Below, piece after piece: positions 1 to 7,246 of a stretch of 8,845 nt of DNA. The notes below the pieces were generated by a model, which ran no database searches, was not told where the DNA came from, and saw only the letters and a program-made list of their open reading frames with translations. Position numbers and translations under genes: made by a program. The first letter of the stretch is position 1. Each line of letters opens with the position of its first letter. Location: positions 1-8,845 of the forward strand of contig JANXYA010000126.1 in assembly GCA_025350345.1 (NCBI GenBank). Reading direction: 5' to 3'. The DNA comes from Gammaproteobacteria bacterium. Lineage in GTDB: Bacteria; Pseudomonadota; Gammaproteobacteria; Steroidobacterales; Steroidobacteraceae.

Positions 1-84
1 CCATGCGCTGGCCGTTTCACAGCGCCAACGCGCTGCTGTTCCTGCCGCGGATCATCGCCGCCGATCGCCTGCGGGCGCAGCGCG
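1..84 (+). pseudogene. Upstream fragment of a phage-tail-sheath-like gene, out of frame with its remainder
   Basis: In frame 3 the first bases encode a stretch reading HSANALLFLPRIIAADRLR. This resembles the tail-sheath segment in which an alanine-rich, aromatic-containing strand leads to a PR(I/L)-x-x-x-D-x-L motif. After about position 74 this frame becomes an arginine-rich run without sheath character. The sheath-like reading continues in frame 1 as RSAVFAPCGAIAGLLAR, matching the family's usual P-x-G-A-(V/I)-A-G segment. Frame 1 before position 73 is an implausible cysteine-rich run. The gene therefore appears to shift frame at about 72-76, around the GCGGGC run. The true start lies upstream of the window. 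A sequencing or assembly error would explain this as well as a real mutation. Family assignment rests on motif memory, without alignment. Confidence 0.5.
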
Positions 85-756
85 GTGTTTGCGCCCTGCG
101 GGGCGATCGCCGGCCTGCTCGCGCGCTGCGAGGCCGCCGGCGCACAGCCCGATCGGCGCGCGAGCGCGGCATACCTCCGCTCCCCGATGCGCGCGCAGTT
201 CCCGCTCGACGCGGCGCAGCGCCAGGAGCTGGCGCAGCAGGGGGTCAACGGCTTCGATGAGCTGCGGCCCGGCCTCGCTGCGCTCCAGGGCGCGCGCACG
301 CTCCTGCCGGAGAGCGCGGTCAGGGGCGGGGCAGGCGATCTGCAGACGCGCCGCCTGAGCCTGTGGCTGCAGGCCTGCATCCTCGAGGGTACGCGCTGGA
401 CGCGCCTGAGGAGCGGTGGTGCACAGCAGTGGCAGCACGCGCGCGCGCAGGCCGACGCCTTCCTGGCCTCGGTCGCGGCGTCCGGGGCTTTTGGCGCCGA
501 GCGGGACGAGCAGCGCTATTTCGTGATCTGCGATGAGCGGCTCAACACGGTGGAGTCGGTCGCGCAGGGGAGCTGTCGATTGCTGTTCGGTTTCGCCACC
601 GGCGAGGCGGCTGAATACCGCTCCTGGCTCGTGACGCACGAACGCAGCGGCAGTACGGTGCGTGCGGTGACCAGCAACCGCCTGGCGATCGCGGGTGCGC
701 GCGTCGCGGTGGAGATCGAAACCGCGATACTGCGAGCGCTGGTGAGCGCGGCCTGA
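85..756 (+). CDS. Phage tail sheath-like protein, C-terminal part
   Basis: Taken alone this frame can open at a GTG and encodes 223 residues, but no convincing ribosome binding site precedes it. It is probably the continuation of a longer sheath gene broken by the frameshift just upstream. Landmarks follow the order of contractile tail sheath proteins: PCGAIAG at residues 4-10, QELAQQGVNGFDEL at 47-60 (the usual L-x-x-x-G-(I/V)-N element), QGARTL at 68-73 (family: W-G-A-R-T-L), TRRLSLWLQACILEGTRW at 88-105 (family: RRL with IxxGTxW), WQHARAQADAFLASVAASGAF near 116-136, and YFVICDERLN at 145-154. The end carries an EAAEY segment where the family usually has PAEF. Such proteins form the contracting outer tube of phages, tailocins and extracellular contractile injection systems. 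No baseplate, tube or spike gene lies downstream; upstream is not visible. It could be a prophage remnant, the end of an injection-system locus, or a domesticated protein. Confidence 0.6.
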   Translation: MFAPCGAIAGLLARCEAAGAQPDRRASAAYLRSPMRAQFPLDAAQRQELAQQGVNGFDELRPGLAALQGARTLLPESAVRGGAGDLQTRRLSLWLQACILEGTRWTRLRSGGAQQWQHARAQADAFLASVAASGAFGAERDEQRYFVICDERLNTVESVAQGSCRLLFGFATGEAAEYRSWLVTHERSGSTVRAVTSNRLAIAGARVAVEIETAILRALVSAA

Positions 757-785
757 GTGTAAGCCGTCCGGAGTATCATGGCGCC

Positions 786-1307
786 ATGCCGGAACGATAT
801 GTCATTTTTTCGCACGGCCGGGAAGGCGAGCCGTGGAGCCGGAAGATCGTGGGCCTCGCCGATATTGCGCGCAACGAAGGGTATCGCGCCGACTCGCTCG
901 ACTACCGCGGCATCGACTCACCGCGCGAGCGGATCACCAAGCTGGTGGAGCATTGCCAGAAACTGCCGGGTGAACTGGTGCTCGCCGGCTCCAGTCTCGG
1001 TGGCTATGTCGCCGTTGCCGCCGCCTCGCTCCTGCACGCGCGCGGGGTCTTCCTGCTGGCACCGGCCCTGCTGATGGATGACCTGCCACCGCTCCGCAAG
1101 GGCGTGATCGACTGTCCGACCACGATCGTGCACGGCTGGCGCGATGAGGTGGTACCCCCGGCGCACAGCATCGCCTTTGCGCGCCAGTATCGCGCGACGC
1201 TGCACCTGCTCGACACCGATCACCGCATGTACGACCAGCTGCAGACGATCAATCATTTCTTCGCGCATTTCCTGGTGGCGATCGACCTGCGGCTGGGATT
1301 CCGTTAG
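786..1307 (+). CDS. Small alpha/beta-hydrolase fold protein
   Basis: The 173-residue product has a complete alpha/beta-hydrolase catalytic set. The nucleophile elbow is GSSLG at residues 68-72 with Ser70, the likely acid is Asp120 in HGWRDEVVP, and the likely base is His146 in DTDHRM. An early SHG at 9-11 is placed where the oxyanion strand normally sits. The protein lacks a large cap domain and has no signal peptide or membrane segment, so a soluble cytoplasmic esterase or thioesterase is likely. The substrate cannot be read from the sequence; small YqiA/RBBP9-like hydrolases are the closest type by size and layout. The start is the ATG preceded by GGAG at 770-773; an earlier ATG at 778 is in another frame. 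It lies 29 bases after the sheath-like gene and 21 bases before plsB on the same strand. That spacing allows cotranscription with plsB but does not prove a role in lipid metabolism. Confidence 0.85.
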   Translation: MPERYVIFSHGREGEPWSRKIVGLADIARNEGYRADSLDYRGIDSPRERITKLVEHCQKLPGELVLAGSSLGGYVAVAAASLLHARGVFLLAPALLMDDLPPLRKGVIDCPTTIVHGWRDEVVPPAHSIAFARQYRATLHLLDTDHRMYDQLQTINHFFAHFLVAIDLRLGFR

Positions 1308-1328
1308 CGGTCCCGAGCGCGCAATTCC

Positions 1329-3764
1329 ATGGACTCGTTCCTGGCCCGATTTGTTGCGCTCTGGACGCGCGCCCGTCTGGAACCGGCGGACGTCGCCGCG
1401 CGGCTGCGCGACAGCGCGGCGCCGGTCTGCTACGTGCTGGAGCGGCGCAGCCCCGTCGATCTGGCGGTGCTGCGCACGGCCTGCGCCAGCGCGCGCCTGC
1501 CGCGGCCGCGCCGCCGACTGCTGGCCGCGCCGCAGGTTTCCGCCCGCGCCGTCTTTGCCCTCGAGCGACCCGTCGGAGTGTGGCGCACCCGGCTCGATCG
1601 GCGCACGCCGGCGGAACTGGCCGTGCTCATCGATGCACTGCGCGGCGACGCCTCGCTCGACGTGGCGCTCGTGCCCACGGCGGTCTTCTGGGGCCGGGCA
1701 CCGCAGAAGGAACCCTCGCTCTTCCGGCTGATGCTGGCGGAAGACTGGGCCATCGGGAGCCGGCTGCGGCGTGGCTTCGCCGTGCTGGTCAATGGCCGCA
1801 ATGTGATGGTGCAGATGGGAGACGCGGTCTCGCTGCGGAGCCTGCTGGGCGGGGAGGCCGACACGGCTTCGGCGGCACGCCGGGTGGCGCGCGCGCTGCG
1901 CGGGCAGCTGGCGCGGGCGCGGGCGGCGCGCATCGGGCCGGACCTGTCGCACCGCCGTACCATCGTCGCCGAGGTCCTGCGTTCGCGCGCCGTGCGCCAG
2001 GTCGTCGCGCAGATGTCGCGCGATAGGAGCGGTGACAGCCGGCGCCTGGCGCTGCTCGAGGCGCGCAGCTGCATCGATGAGATCGCCGCCAACTACTCCC
2101 ACGCCTTCGTGACCTTCGCCTCGCTCCTGCTGACGCGGCTGTGGAACCGGCTGTACGACGGGGTGGAGCTCACCCACGTCGAGCGCACCCTGCAACAGGT
2201 GGCGGACGGGAACGAGCTGGTCTACGTGCCCTGCCACCGCAGCCACATGGACTACCTGTTGCTGTCCTACGCGATCTACCGGCGCGGCTACGCGGTGCCG
2301 CACGTGGCCGCTGGCGTGAACCTGAACCTGCCGATCGTGGGCCGCTACCTGCGCAAGGGCGGCGGATTTTTCATGCGCCGGAGCTTTCGCGGCAGCTCGC
2401 TCTACACCGTAGTGTTCATGCAGTACCTGGCTGCGATCATGGCTCGCGGACACGCGATCGAATATTTCATCGAGGGCGGACGGAGCCGGAGCGGCCGGCT
2501 GCTGGCGCCCATGACGGGCATGCTGTCGATGACGGTGCGCAGTTACCTGCGCCAGCCGCGCCGGCCGGTGGTGTTCGTACCGGTGTACTTCGGCTACGAG
2601 CGCATCTGGGAAGGCGCCACCTACATCAATGAGCTGTCGGGTCTGCCCAAGGAAAAAGAGTCGATCGGCGTCCTGTTGCGCAGCCTCGGTCGCCTGCGCG
2701 AGCGCTTCGGGCGCGTGCACGTCAACCTGGGCGAGCCCATCCACCTTGATCGGCTGCTGGAACGCCACGCGCCGGACTGGCGCACGGCCGCCGGCATCGG
2801 GCAGGAGCGGCCGCGCTGGGTCGGCCCGCTGGTCGATGAACTGGCCGGCCAGGTGATGCGCAACATCAACGCCGCGGCCGCGGTGACCCCGGTCAACCTG
2901 CTGGCCCTCGCGCTGCTGGCGACGCCGCGGCACATGGCGCTCGCCAGTGAACTGCAGCTGCAGCTGGACACGCTCCTGGCGGTCCTGCGCCTGGTGCCCT
3001 ACAGCGATCGGGTCACGCTCACGGAGCTGAGCGCCTCCGCCATCGTCGATTATGGCGTGAGGCTCCAGCTGATCAAGCGCGAGACGCACCGCGCCGGGGA
3101 TTTCGTGCGCATGAGCGCCGAGCACGCGGTGCTGGCCACCTACTACCGCAACAATGTCCTGCACCTGCTCGCGCTCCCCTCGCTCGTGGCCTGCTGCTTC
3201 CTGGGCAACGCCGAGTTGCCCGGCGTGGACATCCAGCGATTCGCCAGCCGCATCTATCCCTACGTGGCCGCCGAGCTGTCGCTGCGCTGGAGCGAGGCCG
3301 AGGTGAGCGCCGTCGTCGCGGCCGTGCTCGCGGCGCTGGCGCAGTGCGGGCTGCTGGAGAGCGGCGGCGCGGGGCTCTGGCGCCGTCCGGCGCCGAGCTC
3401 GGCGGCGGCGATGCAGCTCTCGCTCCTCGCGCAGGTCACGCTGCAGACGGTGGAGCGCTACTACCTGGCGATTGCGCTGCTGATCCGCGCCGGGAGCGGC
3501 GCGATCACGCAGAAGGCCCTGGAGGAGCGCTGCCAGATGATGGCCCAGCGCATGACCTTGCTGTACGGCTTCAATTCACCGGAGTTCTTCGATCGTGCCC
3601 TGTTCGGCAGCTTCATCAACCTGCTGCGCGCACGCGCCGTGCTCAGCGTCAATGCCGCGGGCCACCTGGTGTTCGACACCGTGCTGCTCCACGTCGCCGA
3701 GGACGCCGAGATCGTGCTCTCGGAGCAGATCCGGCACTCCATCCTGCAGGTCACCCACGGCTAG
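1329..3764 (+). CDS. plsB: Glycerol-3-phosphate 1-O-acyltransferase PlsB
   Basis: PlsB transfers an acyl chain from acyl-ACP or acyl-CoA to position 1 of sn-glycerol 3-phosphate. This first committed step of phospholipid synthesis takes place at the inner face of the cytoplasmic membrane. The product is 811 residues, close to the roughly 807 of the E. coli enzyme. All four acyltransferase blocks are present: HRSHMD at residues 303-308 (the HX4D catalytic pair His303/Asp308), GGGFFMRR at 344-351, EGGRSRSG at 382-389 (glycerol-phosphate binding), and the VPVYFGYE block beginning near 417. The N-terminal region of about 250 residues and the long C-terminal helical region are typical of bacterial PlsB and distinguish it from the short PlsY and PlsC enzymes. 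No frameshift or missing motif is seen. The ATG start has only a weak purine-rich stretch (GAG at about 1315-1317) upstream. The gene ends 21 bases from a converging gene. Confidence 0.97.
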   Translation: MDSFLARFVALWTRARLEPADVAARLRDSAAPVCYVLERRSPVDLAVLRTACASARLPRPRRRLLAAPQVSARAVFALERPVGVWRTRLDRRTPAELAVLIDALRGDASLDVALVPTAVFWGRAPQKEPSLFRLMLAEDWAIGSRLRRGFAVLVNGRNVMVQMGDAVSLRSLLGGEADTASAARRVARALRGQLARARAARIGPDLSHRRTIVAEVLRSRAVRQVVAQMSRDRSGDSRRLALLEARSCIDEIAANYSHAFVTFASLLLTRLWNRLYDGVELTHVERTLQQVADGNELVYVPCHRSHMDYLLLSYAIYRRGYAVPHVAAGVNLNLPIVGRYLRKGGGFFMRRSFRGSSLYTVVFMQYLAAIMARGHAIEYFIEGGRSRSGRLLAPMTGMLSMTVRSYLRQPRRPVVFVPVYFGYERIWEGATYINELSGLPKEKESIGVLLRSLGRLRERFGRVHVNLGEPIHLDRLLERHAPDWRTAAGIGQERPRWVGPLVDELAGQVMRNINAAAAVTPVNLLALALLATPRHMALASELQLQLDTLLAVLRLVPYSDRVTLTELSASAIVDYGVRLQLIKRETHRAGDFVRMSAEHAVLATYYRNNVLHLLALPSLVACCFLGNAELPGVDIQRFASRIYPYVAAELSLRWSEAEVSAVVAAVLAALAQCGLLESGGAGLWRRPAPSSAAAMQLSLLAQVTLQTVERYYLAIALLIRAGSGAITQKALEERCQMMAQRMTLLYGFNSPEFFDRALFGSFINLLRARAVLSVNAAGHLVFDTVLLHVAEDAEIVLSEQIRHSILQVTHG

Positions 3765-3784
3765 CCGCCGCGGGCACGGTGGGT
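3753..3784. terminator. Possible bidirectional hairpin between convergent plsB and the membrane-protein gene
   Basis: ACCCAC at 3753-3758 is the reverse complement of GTGGGT at 3779-3784, giving a 6-bp stem around a 20-base GC-rich loop. The loop itself contains the palindrome GGCTAGCC (3759-3766). It spans the plsB stop codon and reaches just short of the stop of the opposite gene, so it could serve both. No T tract follows on either strand, so it is a weak candidate for intrinsic termination. Confidence 0.25.
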
Positions 3785-3785
3785 C

Positions 3786-4343
3786 CTAGCGCGGCCAGAG
3801 CCACCCGAACACGCCGCCGGTCAGCAGCGCGAACACCAGGCCGTCGAACATGGTGACCACCGTCATGCGCCAGTTGCGGCGATACCAGATCGATGCCTGC
3901 GGGAGCGCCATCGCGTAGCCCATGAAGGCGGCAAAGCCGGTGAGGCGAAACACCTGCAGATAGGTCGCGCCGACGTGCAGTTCGCGCCCGGCGATGTAGG
4001 CGCAGCACACGCCGACCGCCAGCAGGTACACGAACCACTGCAGCAGGCTCTTGCCCATCGCCATGTCCCCGCTCGTCACGGTGAGCAGCATGAAGGGGCC
4101 GCGCGCCATCTTCTGCTTGAACTCGGGGCTGCGCATGTCCTTCATGTTGTCGCACTTGGGCAGCGCGTAATCGCCGTGCGGAACGTTCAATCCGCGCACC
4201 GCATCGAGCAGTGCATCCTGCTGCGGCAGGCGGCGCAGGTCGTTCCAGTGGTAGCCGAGAATCGTATGCATGATGGAGCTGACGGCGAAGACGGTGACGG
4301 CGGCCAGCAGGATGGGCAGCCAGAGTGAAGAAATCGAGATCAT
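3786..4343 (-). CDS. Uncharacterised four-helix membrane protein
   Basis: The 185-residue product looks like an inner-membrane protein. Hydrophobic segments lie at about residues 8-30, 99-119, 128-148 and 162-183. Between the first two is a polar loop of about 65 residues with PQQDALLDAVR (40-50), a PHGDYALPKCDNMKDM stretch (55-70) and a following SPEFKQKMARGP segment. The protein ends in FGWLWPR. I associate this layout with a hypothetical membrane protein family recurring in gamma- and betaproteobacteria, but I know of no assigned function and no catalytic motif is evident. The ATG start is well supported by the strong Shine-Dalgarno AAGGGGG about six bases upstream on the minus strand (near 4348-4354). 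It is the last gene of the minus-strand run, 34 bases after arfB. Having its own strong ribosome binding site suggests independent translation initiation, and possibly its own promoter in the gap. Confidence 0.8.
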   Translation of the reverse strand: MISISSLWLPILLAAVTVFAVSSIMHTILGYHWNDLRRLPQQDALLDAVRGLNVPHGDYALPKCDNMKDMRSPEFKQKMARGPFMLLTVTSGDMAMGKSLLQWFVYLLAVGVCCAYIAGRELHVGATYLQVFRLTGFAAFMGYAMALPQASIWYRRNWRMTVVTMFDGLVFALLTGGVFGWLWPR

Positions 4344-4346
4344 AAA

Positions 4347-4355
4347 TCCCCCTTG
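4347..4355 (-). promoter_or_regulatory. Strong ribosome binding site of the membrane-protein gene
   Basis: Read on the minus strand, the sequence upstream of the ATG at 4343 is AAGGGGGATTT-ATG. It is a strong purine-rich Shine-Dalgarno at normal distance and fixes the start of the 185-residue protein. Confidence 0.6.
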
Positions 4356-4377
4356 TTGTTGTCGATGTTCCGGCGTC

Positions 4378-4787
<410 letters not shown>

Positions 4788-4791
<4 letters not shown>

Positions 4792-6092
4792 GCGGCGGGT
4801 TCGCGCCCGAGCATGCGCACCTCGTGCTGGGCCACTGGGATCGTGATGCCGCGGTCGCGGAACAGGCGCCAGATGCGCCGATTGACATCCGAGCGCACGT
4901 TGTTGACGCCGTTCTGCGGATCGGCGATCCAGAAGCGCAGCTCCAGGTCCATGCCGTTATCGCCAAACTGGATCAGGCGCGTGACCGGCGCAGGATCGGG
5001 CAATACCCGCCGGTTGCCCTCCACGGCGCCCAGCAGGAGCTGCAGGGCGATCTCCGGATCGTCGCGGTAGCTGATCCGCACTGGCAACTTGAGTCGCACC
5101 TTGCGATCGGAGTAGCTCCAGTTGATCACCGTGCTGGTGATCAGGTTCTGGTTGGGCACCAGCGTGTCGACGCCGTCGCGGTCGCGCACCACGACACAGC
5201 GGCCCCGCAGCTCCTGCACCCAGCCGAAATTCTCCGTGTTGGTGCCCGTCAGGCCGGTGAAGCTGATGACGTCGCCAGGCTTGATGGACTTGTCGAGCAG
5301 CAGCACGAAGCCGCTGACGAAGTTGCTGGCAATCGCCTGCAGGCCGAAGCCCAGGCCGATGCCGATCGCACCGGTCAGCAGCGTGAGCGTGGTCAGGTCC
5401 AGGCCGGCCGCACTGACGCCCAGCAGCGCGCCGAGGCTGATCAGGGAAAAGTGGCTGAACTTGCTGATGCCGAGGCGCGTCGAGGCCGCCACGCCGTCGA
5501 GCTTCATCACGCGCCGCTCGACGGCGCGGGCGATCAGCCCGCTCACCAGCACGAAGCCGGTGACCACGACGAAGCTCTTGAGCAGTGACCAGAGGGAGAA
5601 GTGAGTCTTGCCGGGCACCAGGTCGATGGCCTCGAGCGCCGTCTCGATGGCGGTGTACCAACCCACCAGCTGCAGGGCGATCACGAGCCATACCAGTGAG
5701 GCCAGGCGCGATTCCCAGCCTTGCAGCCAGGACAGCGGCCCCAGGAGCCTGGCGATCAGGAAGACGCCGGCCCGCACCAGCAGGAATGCGACGGCCAGAT
5801 CGAACGCCGTATCCAGCACAGCGGTCGGCAGGCCCAAACCCGCATACAGCGCGTTGGCGAGCAGCAGCAGCGGCAGCGCGCTGAACGCCGCCGCGAGCGC
5901 CACCAGTCCCTGCAGCAGCACCGATTGCCAAGGCACGCTGGGGGCGGCGCGGTGAGCGCTGGCCGCGCGCGCCGCACGGCCTGCCAGCAGCGCAAGCGCG
6001 ACGGCCACTGCGATCCCCAGCAGTTGCTCCAGCGTCTGCGCGTTGGCCAGGTCCTCGAACAGGCGCGCCAGCGGGGCGAAGGTGTCTTTCAC
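4788..6092 (-). CDS. MscS-family small-conductance mechanosensitive channel
   Basis: This 434-residue integral membrane protein is a tension-gated channel that releases solutes on hypo-osmotic shock. The N-terminal half has several hydrophobic helices, at about residues 23-40, 57-85, 93-117, 131-148 and 171-192. The pore-lining TM3 follows at roughly 233-265, with the glycine-rich packing pattern GAIGIGLGFGLQAIASNF typical of MscS. The beta-domain begins at KPGDVI (271-276) and includes PNQNLITSTVINWS (313-326). The C-terminal alpha/beta vestibule ends with a GITIPVAQHEVRML segment. It is longer than MscS itself (about 286 residues) because of extra N-terminal helices, as in the YnaI/YbdG-type paralogues, so no specific symbol is given. 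The start is GTG at 6092-6090, preceded by AAGG about eight bases upstream on the minus strand. It lies 8 bases after the ydcH-like gene and overlaps arfB by four bases. Confidence 0.93.
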
Positions 6093-6100
6093 GAACGGCC

Positions 6101-6325
6101 TTATGCGTTGAGATTAGGGATCAGCTGGCTCTCGAGCAGCAGGATCTGGTCCTTGAGGGCCAGTTTGCGCTTCTTCAGGCGCTTGAGTTGCAGCTCGTCG
6201 ATGTTGAAATCGAGTGACAGGCGCGCGATCACCTCGTCGAGGTCACGATGCTGGATGCGCAAGTCCCGCAACTTCTGCATGTTGCGGAACAGTTCGCGAT
6301 CGACCTTGTCGCCCGTATCTCTCAT
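6101..6325 (-). CDS. YdcH-family (DUF465) small coiled-coil protein
   Basis: The 74-residue protein is strongly charged and almost wholly alpha-helical by inspection. It carries the DUF465 signature: a first helix with RIQHRDLDEVIARL (about residues 23-36), then a second basic helix with LKRLKKRKLALKDQI (about 47-61). This KKxKLxLKDxI-type segment is the hallmark of YdcH-like proteins. There is no membrane segment or catalytic motif. Family members are widespread in proteobacteria, and I know of no firm molecular role. The ATG start overlaps the TGA of rnm as ATGA, so translation is probably coupled. The channel gene follows after 8 bases. Confidence 0.88.
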   Translation of the reverse strand: MRDTGDKVDRELFRNMQKLRDLRIQHRDLDEVIARLSLDFNIDELQLKRLKKRKLALKDQILLLESQLIPNLNA

Positions 6326-7224
6326 GAGGCCTGCGGTGCGCCTGCTGCCGGCCAGGCCTGGCGCAGAGGGCCCTGGCCTAGCCGCTCGGTGATGGGCAAA
6401 ACGCCCTCGGGTAGCTTAGCTAAGCGACCCAGCGGGCGCCACGGGAGCCCCGGGACGTGAAAATCCGAGCCGCTCGAGCCCGCCAGGCCGTAGCGGCGTG
6501 CCAGGGAGGCCGCCTGGCTGGCATCCCCCGGTCCCATCCCCGCGAGGCTGACCTCGATCGCCGCTCCGCCCGCATCGCGAAACAGCGCGCACAGCTCGCG
6601 CAGGGTGCCGGCGGAGGTCTGGTAGCGGTGGGGATGGGCCAGCACCGCGACCCCGCCGGCGGCTGCAATGGCCGCGACGGTCGCTTCGATGGCGGGCCAC
6701 TGAGCCGGCACCGCCGCGCGCTGCCCGCGCGCCAGCCAGCGCCTGAAGGCATCGTCGATGTCGGTGGCGTGGCCTTGCGCCACGAGGAGCCGGGCCAGGT
6801 GCGCTCGCGTGGGCGTGCCCGCCCGCGCCAGCACCTCGGCACTGAGCTGCTCGCCGTCCAGCCCGCATTTCGTGAGTCGCGCGCCGATCGCCTGGATGCG
6901 CGCCCGGCGCTGCGCCCGCACCCCGGCAAGATGAGCGTCCAGTACCGCCGAGGCGGCATCGAGGCCCAGGCCGACGATGTGGATCTCGCGCTCGCGCCAC
7001 AGGGCGGTCAGCTCGCAGCCGTATACGAACTCGATCTGATGGCCGGCGCAGGCCGCCGCCGCCGCGGGGCAGCCCGCCATGGTGTCGTGGTCGGTCAGCG
7101 CCAGGAGCTGCACCTGCCGCGTGGCCGCCAGCCCCACCAGCTGCTCGGGCGTCAGCGCCCCGTCGGACCAGGTGCTGTGCGTATGCAGGTCGATCCGCTC
7201 GTACCGTTGCGGGTCATGGCTCAT
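6322..7224 (-). CDS. rnm: PHP-domain phosphoesterase, RNase AM (YciV/TrpH) type
   Basis: In E. coli this protein (YciV, RNase AM) is a 5'-3' exoribonuclease of the PHP family that trims 5' ends of rRNA precursors and degrades short oligonucleotides. The 300 residues here are near the 293 of the E. coli protein. Metal-binding motifs appear in order: DLHTHS at 12-17 (His14, His16), SDG with Asp21, TDHD at 44-47, GCELTA at 69-74 with Glu71, IHIVGLGLD from 81 (His82), AHPHRY at 196-201, and GSDFH at 252-256 (Asp254, His256). The insertion between 138 and 175 (TRAHLARLLVAQGH...AFRRWLARG) is typical of this subfamily rather than of DNA polymerase PHP domains. The frame runs open far upstream, but only the part from about 7236 is conserved. 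ATG at 7224 places DLHTH normally; ATGs at 7233 and 7236 would add three or four residues. It is the first gene of the minus-strand run. Confidence 0.88.
   Translation of the reverse strand: MSHDPQRYERIDLHTHSTWSDGALTPEQLVGLAATRQVQLLALTDHDTMAGCPAAAAACAGHQIEFVYGCELTALWREREIHIVGLGLDAASAVLDAHLAGVRAQRRARIQAIGARLTKCGLDGEQLSAEVLARAGTPTRAHLARLLVAQGHATDIDDAFRRWLARGQRAAVPAQWPAIEATVAAIAAAGGVAVLAHPHRYQTSAGTLRELCALFRDAGGAAIEVSLAGMGPGDASQAASLARRYGLAGSSGSDFHVPGLPWRPLGRLAKLPEGVLPITERLGQGPLRQAWPAAGAPQAS
6414..6425. repeat. Perfect 12-bp palindrome inside the 3' end of rnm
   Basis: GCTTAGCTAAGC is exactly self-complementary. It falls in the RLAKL segment of the PHP protein and uses the leucine codons TTA and CTA, which are unusual in such a GC-rich gene. 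The reason for this AT-containing palindrome in coding sequence is unknown; a chance occurrence is possible. Confidence 0.5.
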
Positions 7225-7231
7225 GAGTTCC

Positions 7232-7237
7232 ATCATA
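7232..7237 (-). promoter_or_regulatory. Possible -10 element for the rnm operon
   Basis: On the minus strand TATGAT lies eight to thirteen bases before the ATG at 7224. A sigma-70 start about seven bases downstream would fall at or next to that ATG, giving a nearly leaderless transcript. No good -35 is seen at 17 bases (GCGGTA). The match may be fortuitous, since it overlaps tandem ATG codons. Confidence 0.2.
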
Positions 7238-7246
7238 GCCGAGCCT

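Noticed and set aside
2872..2883. Perfect palindrome CCGCGGCCGCGG in plsB
   Set aside because: It encodes part of an alanine run in a GC-rich gene and is composed only of G and C, so chance explains it.
918..3164. A very long open frame on the minus strand opposite the hydrolase and plsB genes
   Set aside because: Its translation is rich in Arg, His, Gln and Ala without domain structure, and it is exactly antisense to the well-identified plsB. This is the usual effect of GC-rich codon bias.
7079..7246. Upstream extension of the yrfG frame into rnm
   Set aside because: The extra residues are Cys/Ser/Arg-rich, antisense to rnm, and precede the normal family N-terminus.
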